A stretch of 64,000 bases of DNA from VSJD01 sp964617825. Lineage in GTDB: Bacteria; Verrucomicrobiota; Kiritimatiellia; JAAZAB01. The notes beneath the pieces were generated by a model. The model worked only from the letters and a program-made list of their open reading frames with translations, was not told where the DNA came from and did not search any database. The position numbers and the translations under genes are program-made. Positions 32,546 through 41,345 of the stretch are shown here, piece by piece; position 1 is the first letter of the stretch; each line of letters starts with the position of its first letter. The stretch covers positions 186,001 through 250,000 of the forward strand of contig CAZTWL010000001.1 of assembly GCA_964617825.1 (NCBI GenBank). Reading direction: 5' to 3'.

Positions 32546-33994
32546 ATGCGAACTATCGTTTGGAGTTGTGATCCGCAGAATCGGATTGGAAGGATCGAAG
32601 ACGCGATTTACGGCGGTTTTGTGGAGCATCTCGGGCGCAATGTTTATGGCGGCGTCTGGGACCCGGATTCACCGTATGCGGATGAAAACGGATTTCGGAG
32701 CGATGTGCTGAGTCTGATCCGGGAACTGAACATGCCTGTGACCCGTTATCCGGGGGGGAACTTTGTCGGATTGTTCCGCTGGGAGGATGGAATCGGACCG
32801 CGGTCGGAACGCCATGCGAAAATGGATCTCGCATGGCATCAGCTGGAACCGAATCTATTTGGTTTGGACGAGTTCATGAAGTGGGCGCGGAAGGCGGAGA
32901 CCCGGCCGGTGATTACGCTCAACATTGCCAATCGATCCCTGATGGATACCGCAGCACTTTATGAATATTGCAACATCCGGCGGGGAACGTATTGGAGCGA
33001 CCAACGGCGCAAAAATGGCGCGGAGGAGCCTTACGGTGTTCATTACTGGTGCCTGGGAAACGAACTCTACGGAAGTTATGAGTTGGGAACCAAGACCGCG
33101 GAGGAGTACGGCCGGCTTGCCCGTGAGCATGCAAAAGTGCTCCGGCGTTACGATCCGGACTGCTGTCTGATAGTCTGCGGAAACCCCGCCGACATGGCCT
33201 GGAACCGGATCGTCCTGGAGCTTTGCGGCGAGTTCGTCGATTGTCTCTCCTTGCACGATGTTTTTTGTCCGAAAGGGAAAACGGAACAGGAATATCTGCG
33301 CTACCCGGATGAATTTGAACATGCCGTTGCCGAAGCGGAAAACCTCTGCCGCGCGGTGCGCCGCCTTCATCCCTCGTGCCGGGACATTTCCATCAGCGTC
33401 GACGAATGGATCATCTGGGATTTTGACAAGCGCATGCGCAAAGGGGAGGAATGGACCACGGGAATGCATCTTCTGGAACAGGATTATACGATCCGGGAGG
33501 CACTGATTGCGGGTGAGCTTTTTTCCATTTTCCACCGTCATGCGGATACGGTGAAGATCGCCTGCCTTGCTCAAAGCATCAATGTCCTGGCTCCAATCCG
33601 AACCGAACAGGGCGGATGCTGGAAACAAAGTATTTTCCATCCGTTTGCCCTGACTTCCCGTTACGGACGCGGCTGCTCCCTGCATATGGAGGAGTCCGGC
33701 AATGATGACGGATCGCTTTTCGGCAGTATGGTCTGGAACGATTCGGATGAGCTTGTCGTGTTTGCCGTCAACCGTTCGGAAAAGGTTCGCAAATTGGAAA
33801 TCCGCTGTCGGGCTGTGACGGAAGTGCTGGATGGCGTGTGCGTTACGCAGGAGGATCATGACGCTGTGAATTCCCCGGAGAGGGATCTTTTTGTCCCGCG
33901 AAAAATCGAAGGTGTTTCCGCCCTTCCGGGCGTCGCCGTTGCCAAACTCCCGCCGTTTTCGTGGAACATGATTCGATTGAAAGGAAAATATTGA
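32546..33994 (+). CDS. Alpha-L-arabinofuranosidase (GH51)
   Basis: This 482-aa cytoplasmic enzyme releases terminal arabinofuranose from arabino-oligosaccharides. GH51 blocks are IYGGFVEHLGRNVYGGVWDP, TRYPGGNFVGLFRWEDGIGP, FGLDEFMKWARK, YCNIRRGTYWSDQRRKNG, the acid/base Glu173 in YWCLGNELYG and the nucleophile Glu287 in SVDEWIIWDF. The length is typical of family members lacking extra domains. A GGAG site precedes the ATG. It is the last gene of the island. Its many GGA and GGG glycine codons contrast with the GGC-dominated ilvC next door. Confidence 0.92.
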   Translation: MRTIVWSCDPQNRIGRIEDAIYGGFVEHLGRNVYGGVWDPDSPYADENGFRSDVLSLIRELNMPVTRYPGGNFVGLFRWEDGIGPRSERHAKMDLAWHQLEPNLFGLDEFMKWARKAETRPVITLNIANRSLMDTAALYEYCNIRRGTYWSDQRRKNGAEEPYGVHYWCLGNELYGSYELGTKTAEEYGRLAREHAKVLRRYDPDCCLIVCGNPADMAWNRIVLELCGEFVDCLSLHDVFCPKGKTEQEYLRYPDEFEHAVAEAENLCRAVRRLHPSCRDISISVDEWIIWDFDKRMRKGEEWTTGMHLLEQDYTIREALIAGELFSIFHRHADTVKIACLAQSINVLAPIRTEQGGCWKQSIFHPFALTSRYGRGCSLHMEESGNDDGSLFGSMVWNDSDELVVFAVNRSEKVRKLEIRCRAVTEVLDGVCVTQEDHDAVNSPERDLFVPRKIEGVSALPGVAVAKLPPFSWNMIRLKGKY

Positions 33995-34062
33995 TCCGAA
34001 ACCATGGGCATCCTTGGGAAATGAAAAAGCGGAGGCGTTCAGGGCCAGCCCTCGATTAGGTG

Positions 34063-34091
34063 TTGATTTTGGCGGGCGTTACGCTTAGTAT
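34063..34091 (+). promoter_or_regulatory. Predicted ilvC promoter
   Basis: TTGATT (34063-34068) and TAGTAT (34086-34091) are separated by 17 bases, upstream of a leader of about 85 bases and the AGGAGG site of ilvC. No leader peptide or attenuator was recognised. Confidence 0.45.
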
Positions 34092-34179
34092 GAGACTCTA
34101 ATTCGGCGGTCATTGTGCGCTTTGGGCAGATTGATTTTATTTTTGCAACAGAATCGGAGTAAAAATAGGAGGTATCGTT

Positions 34180-35277
34180 ATGGCTCGCATTGATTTCGGC
34201 GGCGTCAAGGAAACGGTTGTGACTCGCAAAGAATTTCCGATGGCCAAGGCCAAGAGCATCCTGAAAAAAGAAACCATCGCCGTGATCGGCTATGGCGTCC
34301 AGGGCCCGGCCCAGGCGCTGAACCTGAAGGACAACGGCTTCAATGTCATCATCGGCCAATCGCCGGCTTACCCGCGCGATTGGGCCCGCGCCCGCGAAGA
34401 CGGCTGGGTTCCCGGCAAAACTTTGTTTGATATCGATGAAGCCGTGCGGCGCGGCACCATCATCCAGATGCTCGTCTCCGATGCCGCCCAGAAACAGATC
34501 TGGCCGGTGGTCAAAAAGAACATGAAGCCCGGCTCCGCGCTGTATTTTTCGCACGGCTTTTCCATTGTCTTTGGCGACCAGACCAAGGTTGTCCCTCCCA
34601 AGAACGTCGACGTCATCATGGTGGCGCCCAAGGGATCGGGCACTTCCGTGCGCCGCAATTTCCTTTCCGGCGCGGGGATCAATTCCAGTTTCGCCGTGTT
34701 CCAGGATGCCACCGGCCATGCCCAGGAACGCTGTATGGCCCTCGGCATCGGCATCGGGTCCGGCTACCTGTTCCCGACCACGTTTAAGCATGAGGTGGTC
34801 AGCGACCTCACCGGCGAACGCGGCGTCCTGATGGGCGCGCTGGCGGGCATTATGGAAGCGCAATACGATGTCCTGCGCATGCACGGGCATACTCCCAGCG
34901 AGGCCTTCAACGAGACGGTGGAGGAGCTGACCCAGAGCCTGATCCGCCTGGTGGATGAGAACGGCATGGATTGGATGTTCTCCAACTGCTCGGCCACGGC
35001 CCAGCGCGGCGCCTTGGATTGGAAACCGCGCTTCAAGGCGGCCACCCTGCCGGTTTTCAAGCGCCTGTACGATGCGGTCAAGAGCGGCAAGGAAACCCGC
35101 CGGGTGATCGCCACCTGCGGCAAACCCAATTACCAGCAGGGTCTGACCAAGGAACTGAATGCCATGGGCAATTCGGAAATGTGGCAGGCCGGCAAAGCCG
35201 TGCGCGCGTTGCGTCCGCGGGAAGCGGCCCGGGCGATTAACAAGGGCACCAAGGGTGTTGCCGGCCGCAAGGCTTAA
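34180..35277 (+). CDS. ilvC: Ketol-acid reductoisomerase
   Basis: This 365-aa enzyme of valine and isoleucine synthesis converts acetolactate to dihydroxyisovalerate using NADPH and Mg2+. It shows the Rossmann motif GYGVQGPAQALNLKDNGFNV, SHGFSIVFGD, MVAPKGSGTSVRR, and the metal-binding C-terminal domain with DLTGERGVLMGALAGIMEAQ and FNETVEELTQS. The opening RIDFGGVKETVVTRKEFP resembles Bacteroidetes-type enzymes rather than the short class I form. An AGGAGG site precedes the ATG, and a strong hairpin follows the stop. Confidence 0.96.
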   Translation: MARIDFGGVKETVVTRKEFPMAKAKSILKKETIAVIGYGVQGPAQALNLKDNGFNVIIGQSPAYPRDWARAREDGWVPGKTLFDIDEAVRRGTIIQMLVSDAAQKQIWPVVKKNMKPGSALYFSHGFSIVFGDQTKVVPPKNVDVIMVAPKGSGTSVRRNFLSGAGINSSFAVFQDATGHAQERCMALGIGIGSGYLFPTTFKHEVVSDLTGERGVLMGALAGIMEAQYDVLRMHGHTPSEAFNETVEELTQSLIRLVDENGMDWMFSNCSATAQRGALDWKPRFKAATLPVFKRLYDAVKSGKETRRVIATCGKPNYQQGLTKELNAMGNSEMWQAGKAVRALRPREAARAINKGTKGVAGRKA

Positions 35278-35310
35278 GCGCGCCCGTCGATCTGTAGGTT
35301 GTCAGCCTGG

Positions 35311-35356
35311 CCCCAGTTCTTGGCCGTTGCCGCAAGGCAAACGGCCATGACTGGGG
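35311..35356 (+). terminator. Hairpin terminator after ilvC
   Basis: CCCCAGT (35311-35317) pairs with ACTGGGG (35350-35356), and an inner stem GGCCGTT / AACGGCC with GCC/GGC lies inside it. A short T run follows, and a stretch of seven T lies at 35374-35380. The T-rich tail is imperfect, so confidence is moderate. Confidence 0.5.
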
Positions 35357-35384
35357 TTTGGCGTTTCCCGATGTTTTTTTAACC

Positions 35385-37058
35385 ATGAACCCGATTCGCA
35401 TAACGCTGGAAGATGGCACAAGCCGGCGGTGCCAGCCGCACACGCCGGCCGGCGCGTTGCTCAAAAAACCTTATGACGCCGGCGGCCTCCCCTTCATCGG
35501 CGCCCGGGTGAACAACGATATCGTGTCTTTGACCTACCCGCTGGAAGTCAATTCCAATGTTCGTTTCCTGACGATGACCGACTCGCAGGGCATGCGGATT
35601 TATCGCGACACCCTCTCCTTCCTGCTGGTAAAGAGCGCGGAGACGTTGTTCCCGGACGGCCGGTTTTTGATCGAACATTCGCTGGGCACCGGGTTGTTTT
35701 GTCGCTTTGAGCCCAAGGCCGGCAGGCGGGGAGGCGCGCTCAGCGCCCGCCAGGTGGCCGCGCTCGAAGCGGCCATGCGGCGGCTCATTGCCCGCAACCT
35801 GCCGATCCGCCGCCGCAAACTGGCGTTTGCCGATGCGCTCGACAGGTTTCAGAAGGCCGGCCAGCATGACAAGGTCAATCTGATGCGGTTTCGCAACCCG
35901 CCCAAAATCGTGATTTACGAATGCGACCGGTTTGTGGATATGGCCCATGGCCCGCTGGCGCCCAGCACCGGCGCGTTGAAATATTTCAAGCTGATTCATT
36001 ACCCGCCCGGCCTGGTGCTTCAGCTGCCTTCGTGCGAGGCGCCGCGGCGGGTGACGCTCTTCCGCGACCAGCCGCATCTCTTCCAGATATTTAATGAACA
36101 CAAGGCCTGGGGCCGCATCCTCGGCGTGACCAACGTCGGGCGGCTCAATGAATTGATTATGAACGGCAATGTGCGCGAATTCATGCGCATCGAAGAGGCC
36201 TTTCATGAAAAGAAGATTATCCGGATTGCCGAGCGAATCAGCGCGCTGCGCCGGCAGGTTCGGTTGGTCTTGATGGCCGGGCCATCCTCCTCCGGGAAAA
36301 CCACGTTTGCCAAGCGCCTGGCCGTCCAGCTTGAGGTCAATGGTCTGCAACCCGTCATGATTTCGCTGGATAACTATTACGTGAACGATGCCGATACCCC
36401 GCGCGACGCATCCGGCGCGCCGGACTATGAACATATCCGGGCCCTGGATGTCGAGCTCTTCAACCAGCATCTGCTGAAACTCTTTGCGGGCAAGACCGTG
36501 GAGTTGCCGCGCTTCAATTTTGAGATCAAACGGCGCGAGAGCGGCGGGCCGCACCTGCGGCTGGCGCCCGGCCAGATCGTGATCGTGGAAGGCATTCATG
36601 GGCTCAACCCGCAATTTACCCCCCGCATTCCGACCCGGCAGAAATTTACGATTTACATCAGCGCCCTGACCCAGCTGGCCATTGACGCGGGCAACCGCAT
36701 TTCCACGACGGACAATCGCCTGATGCGCCGGCTGGTGCGCGATCATGCCTACCGGGGCAATTCCGCCCTGGCCACTCTGCGCATGTGGCCTTCCGTCCGG
36801 CGCGGCGAGCGCACGTGGATTTTTCCGCACCAGTCGAAGGCGGATGCCACCTTCAACTCGGCGCTGGATTACGAACTGGCCGTGCTGAAGCCCCTGGTCG
36901 AGCCGCTCCTGATGGAAATCAAGCCGGCGGACCCGGAATATGCCGAGGCTCGACGTTTGCAGGAATTTTTGTTAAACTTTTTGGCGATTCCGAAGTATGA
37001 TGTGCCGCCCACTTCGATTCTAAGGGAGTTTGTCGGCGCCAGCAGTTTTAAGTATTGA
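35385..37058 (+). CDS. Uridine kinase-like nucleoside kinase with TGS/tRNA-synthetase-like N-terminus
   Basis: This 557-aa protein has an N-terminal TGS-like domain (about 1-65, ending LTYPLEVNSNVRFLTM), a ThrRS/AlaX second-additional-like domain (about 70-270, YRDTLSFLLVKSAETLFP), and a C-terminal P-loop kinase of the uridine kinase/phosphoribulokinase family with Walker A GPSSSGKTTFAKRL. The kinase part also has SLDNYYVNDADTPRD, DVELFNQHL, PRFNFEIKRR and VIVEGIHGLNP. This three-part architecture is known from nucleoside kinases of Thermotoga and Bacteroidetes, and salvage of pyrimidine nucleosides is the likely role. The start at 35385 has no clear ribosome-binding site. Confidence 0.85.
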   Translation: MNPIRITLEDGTSRRCQPHTPAGALLKKPYDAGGLPFIGARVNNDIVSLTYPLEVNSNVRFLTMTDSQGMRIYRDTLSFLLVKSAETLFPDGRFLIEHSLGTGLFCRFEPKAGRRGGALSARQVAALEAAMRRLIARNLPIRRRKLAFADALDRFQKAGQHDKVNLMRFRNPPKIVIYECDRFVDMAHGPLAPSTGALKYFKLIHYPPGLVLQLPSCEAPRRVTLFRDQPHLFQIFNEHKAWGRILGVTNVGRLNELIMNGNVREFMRIEEAFHEKKIIRIAERISALRRQVRLVLMAGPSSSGKTTFAKRLAVQLEVNGLQPVMISLDNYYVNDADTPRDASGAPDYEHIRALDVELFNQHLLKLFAGKTVELPRFNFEIKRRESGGPHLRLAPGQIVIVEGIHGLNPQFTPRIPTRQKFTIYISALTQLAIDAGNRISTTDNRLMRRLVRDHAYRGNSALATLRMWPSVRRGERTWIFPHQSKADATFNSALDYELAVLKPLVEPLLMEIKPADPEYAEARRLQEFLLNFLAIPKYDVPPTSILREFVGASSFKY

Positions 37059-37358
37059 GACCCTGGCCGGCGGCGGTTGAAAATGTTCGCGCAGCTCGAT
37101 GTTGGGGAGTTTCACGGTTTTGCAGCCGCGCCAGTGAAGGCGCGGAAAAAGCGCAGATGTGCGCAAGGAAGCCGCAAAGGTTGATTCGATTTTTAAATTG
37201 GACAGCTTTCCTGCTAGGCTTTGTGTGCGAGACATCTTTCGGGATTGGATGTTTAGTCTGATCCTTTCCGGACGGAAGCATAAATTGGACCGTGCGCTTT
37301 ACGCAGGGCCTCGGAAGTAGCGGTGCCTGGCTGCCTAACTTAATGGGAGGAAGAAAAA
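37059..37358. other. 300-base gap upstream of the GH20 gene
   Basis: No gene is supported. The gap holds copy B of the eroded intergenic repeat (37174-37229), a small hairpin GCGCA-GATG-TGCGC near 37151, and the GGGAGGA ribosome-binding site of the GH20 gene just before 37359. Confidence 0.55.
37174..37229. repeat. Decayed intergenic repeat, copy B
   Basis: This segment carries GCAAAGGTT, ATTCGAT, CTTTCC and GCTTTGTGTGCG in the same order as 3742-3804. Both segments are in intergenic DNA, and similarity is patchy, as expected of old copies. Confidence 0.35.
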
Positions 37359-39257
37359 ATGCATTCATTCACGCTAGACCTTAATTCCTGCCCCATGGAA
37401 TTGCGGCGGGGTATGGAAGAAATCAAGGCCGATTATCCCAATCGGTTTACGGCCTCCAGCCGTGCCCAGAATGTGGTTTTTGTAAAGGATATTGTGCTGG
37501 AGCCGGGCGGCCTCTCGGTCGTCAAGTCCCCCGAGCGGATTGTGGTGAAATACGGGCGCAAAACGGATGCATTCCGCGCGCTGGGCCGCCTGATGGGCGA
37601 AGAGGGTCCGGTGGCCCTCAAGACCGATTTCACCGAAACTCCGTTGTTCGACATGCTGGGCGTCATGGTGGATTGCTCGCGCAACGGAGTCCTGCGCCCG
37701 GACGCGGCCAAAACCCTGTTACGCCGCCTGGCGCTGATGGGTCTGAATACATGCATGCTTTATACCGAGGACACGTACGAAGTGCCCGAAGAGCCGTTCT
37801 TTGGCTACTTGCGCGGCCGCTATACCTGGGATGAGCTCAAGGATCTGGATGCCTATGCCGATTCCCTGGGCATCGAAATGGTTCCGTGCATCCAGACGCT
37901 GGGGCACCTGGAGCAGGTGCTGCAATGGCCGGCTTATGCCGGTTATCGCGATACGGCCGGCGTCATCCTGGCCAATAACGACAAGACCTATGTCCTGCTT
38001 GAAAAAATGATCGCCGCCGCCACGGCGCCGTTTCGCTCGCGGCGCATTCACGTCGGCATGGATGAGGCCCACGGCATCGGCACCGGCGCTTACCGCGCGC
38101 AGTTTGGCGACGAAAGTCCGTTTGTCATCATCAACCGGCACTTGAAACGCGTGCGCAGCCTGTGCCGGAAGCTGGGGGTGCGGCCGATGATCTGGAGCGA
38201 TATGTATTTCCGGCTGGGCTCCAAGACCAACGCCTATTATGACCGCGACTGCAAGATTCCGCGCAAGGTTGTGGCCGGCATTCCCCACGATGTGGACCTG
38301 GTGTACTGGGATTATTATCACACCGACGTCGAGTTTTATGAGGAATGGATTACCCGCCATCGCGCCCTGGGATCGGACCCGATCATGGCCGGCGGAATCT
38401 GGACCTGGAACCATTTCTGGGCGTCGCTGCCGTTTTCGTTCGCCACCACGGCGGCCGCCATGCGCGCCTGCAAGAACAAGAAGCTGCGCCAGGTGTTCAC
38501 AACTCTTTGGGGCGATGACGGCATGGAATGCGATCTGTTCTCGGCGCTACCCGGCCTCCAGTTTTTTGCGGAACAAGGCTATGCCGACCGCGTGGACGAT
38601 GCGCTGCTGCGCGCTAATTTCCGCGGCATTTGCAACGCCGAGTTCGATACCTGGGTCAAGGCCTGCGATCTGGACCAGATCCCGGAAATCAGCGATCCCA
38701 AAACGAGCCACGGCAATGCCAGCAAATGGCTGTTGTGGCAGGATCCGCTGCTGAGCGTTTTCGATCCGCTGATCAAGAATCCGCCCGAGTTGCAGGCGCA
38801 CTACGAAAAGCTGGCGGCCACCCTCTCCGGGTCGGCCAAGCGTTCGCCGGCCAACCGGCGTCTCCAGTTCCCGGCGCTCGTGGCGCACACGCTGGCGTTG
38901 AAATGCAACCTGCGCCGCGAACTGGCCCTGGCTTACCGGGCCGGCAACCAGACGCGCCTGTGGCATTTGATCAAGGATATCAAGTCCCTGAGCCAGGCGG
39001 TCACCAAGCTGCGCGACGAGCACAGGGAGCTCTGGCTGAGTCTCTATAAGCCGTTCGGCCTGGAAGTGCTCGAATGCCGGTACGGCGGCTTGCAGGCGCG
39101 GCTGGATTGCCTGATTCTCCGGATCAACGATTACCTGAAAGGCCGGATCAAGGAGATTCCCGAACTGGCCGCCAAACTGGAGCCTGTGGTTGCCTCGCCG
39201 GCGGGCGACTGCTCGTTCAACTACGATCGGGCGGCCACGCCCAGTGTCATCAAATGA
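37359..39257 (+). CDS. Cytoplasmic beta-N-acetylhexosaminidase (GH20, GcnA/Hex1-like)
   Basis: This 632-aa glycosidase has no signal peptide. An N-terminal alpha/beta GH20b-like domain (about 1-95) is followed by a TIM barrel with the family's Asp-Glu pair at Asp235-Glu236 (RIHVGMDEAHGIGTG). That arrangement lets the substrate N-acetyl group act as nucleophile. LGHLEQVLQWPAY and GGIWTWNHFW are further barrel motifs. The C-terminal 180 residues are helical. Length and motifs fit the intracellular GcnA/GH20C group, which acts on GlcNAc or GalNAc termini of imported oligosaccharides. A GGGAGGA site precedes the ATG, and the stop overlaps the HAD phosphatase start. Confidence 0.88.
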   Translation: MHSFTLDLNSCPMELRRGMEEIKADYPNRFTASSRAQNVVFVKDIVLEPGGLSVVKSPERIVVKYGRKTDAFRALGRLMGEEGPVALKTDFTETPLFDMLGVMVDCSRNGVLRPDAAKTLLRRLALMGLNTCMLYTEDTYEVPEEPFFGYLRGRYTWDELKDLDAYADSLGIEMVPCIQTLGHLEQVLQWPAYAGYRDTAGVILANNDKTYVLLEKMIAAATAPFRSRRIHVGMDEAHGIGTGAYRAQFGDESPFVIINRHLKRVRSLCRKLGVRPMIWSDMYFRLGSKTNAYYDRDCKIPRKVVAGIPHDVDLVYWDYYHTDVEFYEEWITRHRALGSDPIMAGGIWTWNHFWASLPFSFATTAAAMRACKNKKLRQVFTTLWGDDGMECDLFSALPGLQFFAEQGYADRVDDALLRANFRGICNAEFDTWVKACDLDQIPEISDPKTSHGNASKWLLWQDPLLSVFDPLIKNPPELQAHYEKLAATLSGSAKRSPANRRLQFPALVAHTLALKCNLRRELALAYRAGNQTRLWHLIKDIKSLSQAVTKLRDEHRELWLSLYKPFGLEVLECRYGGLQARLDCLILRINDYLKGRIKEIPELAAKLEPVVASPAGDCSFNYDRAATPSVIK

Positions 39258-39901
39258 AGCGCCAGATTCTCATATTCGACCTCGATGGCACGCTGATTGA
39301 TTCGCGCCAGGACCTCGCTACCGGGGTCAACCTGATGCGCCGGCATTACGGCCTGGCGCCGCTGCCGGTCGCGACCGTGATCGGCTTTGTGGGGGAAGGC
39401 ATCCGCAATCTCGTCTCCCGCTCGCTGCAGGATGCCGCCTTCAAGGTCGACTTGGATGAAGCGGTTCGGCTGGACAGCGATTTTTACCGCAAGCACATTC
39501 ATGACCGGACCAAGCTGTATTCCGGCGTGCGCGAGGGCCTCGAGCGCCTGGCGCATGCCGGCCATGCGCTGGCATTGCTCAGCAATAAACCCGGGCCGGC
39601 CAGCCATGAAATCCTGGGCCATTTCGGAATCGAAACGCTTTTTGCCGCCATCATTGGCGGCGACAGCGGGGTGCCCCTAAAGCCCGACCCGGAAGCGGTG
39701 TTCACGATTTTGCGGACAGTCGGCGGCGAGCGCGCGGATGCCTGGATGATCGGCGATAATCATACGGACATTGCCGTTGCGCACCGCGCGGGCATTCACA
39801 GCATTTTTTTGACCTACGGGTTTGGAAAGCTTGGCCCGGAAAAACCGGAGTTGACCGCCGCCGGTTTTGACGAGGTGGTCGCATTGTTTTTGAAGAATTG
39901 A
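39254..39901 (+). CDS. gph: HAD-superfamily phosphatase, phosphoglycolate phosphatase-like
   Basis: This 215-aa enzyme has HAD motif I FDLDGTLIDS (nucleophile Asp and acid Asp), motif II in LLSNKPG, motif III Lys in PLKPDPEAV, and motif IV GDNHTDIAVAHRAG, with a helical C1 cap between I and II. This is the layout of Gph-type phosphatases, which remove phosphate from 2-phosphoglycolate or small sugar phosphates. Its ATG overlaps the GH20 stop as ATGA, so it is translated together with the hexosaminidase. That raises the chance that the substrate is a sugar phosphate from the same route. Confidence 0.85.
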   Translation: MKRQILIFDLDGTLIDSRQDLATGVNLMRRHYGLAPLPVATVIGFVGEGIRNLVSRSLQDAAFKVDLDEAVRLDSDFYRKHIHDRTKLYSGVREGLERLAHAGHALALLSNKPGPASHEILGHFGIETLFAAIIGGDSGVPLKPDPEAVFTILRTVGGERADAWMIGDNHTDIAVAHRAGIHSIFLTYGFGKLGPEKPELTAAGFDEVVALFLKN

Positions 39902-40001
39902 CGGCGCCGGCGAATGGTCCGGAACCTTCCCGGTTCGGCGGCAGGCCGGTCCGCCAATGACGGACGAATTTCTAATGATCGAATATGCGCGAGAAAATAA
40001 C

Positions 40002-40985
40002 ATGGATAATTCCAAACCCGTCCGCGCGCTCAGTTTGCTTTCCGGTGGGCTGGATAGCCGCCTGGCTGTGAAGCTGTTGCTGGCCCAGGGCATTGAAGTT
40101 CAGGGTCTGACTTTTACCAGCATTTTTTTCGGCGCCAAGGCTGCGGAACAGGCGGCCCGTCAACTGGGCGTTCCGCTGCTGATCGAAAATTTCACGCCGG
40201 CGATTCTGTCCCTCCTCGATCATCCCAAACATGGCTTCGGCGCCGGGTTGAACCCGTGCATCGATTGCCATATCGCCATGGTGCGGCGGGCGGGCGAGCT
40301 GATGCGCGAACGCGGCTTCCATTTGGTCAGCACCGGCGAGGTGCTGAATCAGCGGCCCATGTCCCAACATGTCCGGGCGCTCGAGCAGGTGGCGGCGGAA
40401 TCGGGGGTCGGCGCTTTCCTCCTGCGGCCGCTCTCGGCCCGGCTGTTGCCGGAGACCGAGCCGGAAAAACGGCGCTGGGTGGACCGCGCCCGGCTTTTGG
40501 CATTCGAAGGCCGCAACCGTAAACCCCAGATGGCGCTGGCCCGCGAATTCGGGATCACGGATTATCCCCAGCCGGCCGGCGGTTGCCTCTTGACCGATCC
40601 CGCCTACGGTAAACGACTCAAGGATTTAAAAAACCATGAAGGCCTGGAGATCGGCCCGATTCTGCGTCTGCGCATGGGCCGCCATTTCCGGGTGGGCGCG
40701 GTGCGGGTGATCGTGGGGCGCAACCAGGCGGAGAATGCCCAACTGGAAAAGGAATGCGGCGCTGGCGAATGCCTGATCAGGTCCAGGGATTTGCCCGGTC
40801 CCAGCGCCATTCTGCCGGCCGGCGCCACGGAAGACGAACTGCAGCAGGCCGCCGCGCTTTGCGCGCATTACAGCGACTTTCTTCCCGGCCAGCCGGTGAT
40901 CATCGAAGTCCGGAATCCCGCCGGCCATAGCGCGCTGTCCGCCTTGCCGGCCACGCCGGAGATGGTTGCAAGCTGGCGGATTTAG
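40002..40985 (+). CDS. PP-loop ATPase, MnmA/ThiI-like tRNA thiolation protein
   Basis: This 327-aa protein has the PP-loop SGGLDSRLAVKLLLAQG that adenylates a substrate, followed by IEVQGLTFTS, a CIDCH motif in GLNPCIDCHIAMV, and QPAGGCLLTDPAYGKRLKDL. The second half (about 215-325) resembles the NFACT-R/DUF814 RNA-binding domain. Related proteins are annotated as thiouridylate-synthesis enzymes in delta-proteobacteria and PVC bacteria; tRNA thiolation is inferred, not shown. The start 40002 begins close to the PP-loop, as in relatives; an in-frame ATG at 39957 would add 15 residues. Confidence 0.75.
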   Translation: MDNSKPVRALSLLSGGLDSRLAVKLLLAQGIEVQGLTFTSIFFGAKAAEQAARQLGVPLLIENFTPAILSLLDHPKHGFGAGLNPCIDCHIAMVRRAGELMRERGFHLVSTGEVLNQRPMSQHVRALEQVAAESGVGAFLLRPLSARLLPETEPEKRRWVDRARLLAFEGRNRKPQMALAREFGITDYPQPAGGCLLTDPAYGKRLKDLKNHEGLEIGPILRLRMGRHFRVGAVRVIVGRNQAENAQLEKECGAGECLIRSRDLPGPSAILPAGATEDELQQAAALCAHYSDFLPGQPVIIEVRNPAGHSALSALPATPEMVASWRI

Positions 40986-41012
40986 GCGTTATCATCGGGA
41001 CCAAGAAGCTGA

Positions 41013-41252
41013 ATGTTTAACAACACAACGGATCACCTGCCGTTCGATAACAACGACCTGGCACAGGTCTGGGTTGGCGTGATTCCGCGGACATTTCTGA
41101 AAAGAGAAAACGTCTACCGGTCAAGTCACCCGTCACATTCCGTGGCCGGGATGGATCCGCTGGCGAAAAAATGCATTCAAGACCACAAAGAGAACGATCC
41201 GGCCACCGGCCCGAGCAGTCCCTACGCCAGATTCCGGGAACTGAATGGTTAA
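41013..41252 (+). pseudogene. AAC(3)-family N-acetyltransferase remnant
   Basis: This 79-residue frame contains GVIPRTFLKRENVYRSSHPSHSV, then DHKENDPATGPSSPYARFRELNG. These match the conserved core of aminoglycoside 3-N-acetyltransferases and the related YokD group (G-x-x-x-x-x-F-R-x-x-x-x-x-x-R-S-x-H-P-x-H-S-V ... GPxSPYxRLxELxG). Both ends of a real enzyme (about 260 aa) are missing and the frame stops after the motif, so this is a fragment. The rest of the 40986-41345 gap shows nothing else. A drug-resistance role is not implied, since PVC relatives act on unknown amines. Confidence 0.6.
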
Positions 41253-41345
41253 ATCCTGTATTTCGGGAATGGACTTGGGTCAAGCACATTTTTGCATTTC
41301 ATCGAGAACCATCTGCGCCTGAAAGAAGCCTGCCGCCTGTGCACC

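Noticed and set aside
41013..41252. Functional aminoglycoside resistance gene
   Set aside because: Only about a third of the enzyme is present, so it is recorded as a remnant.
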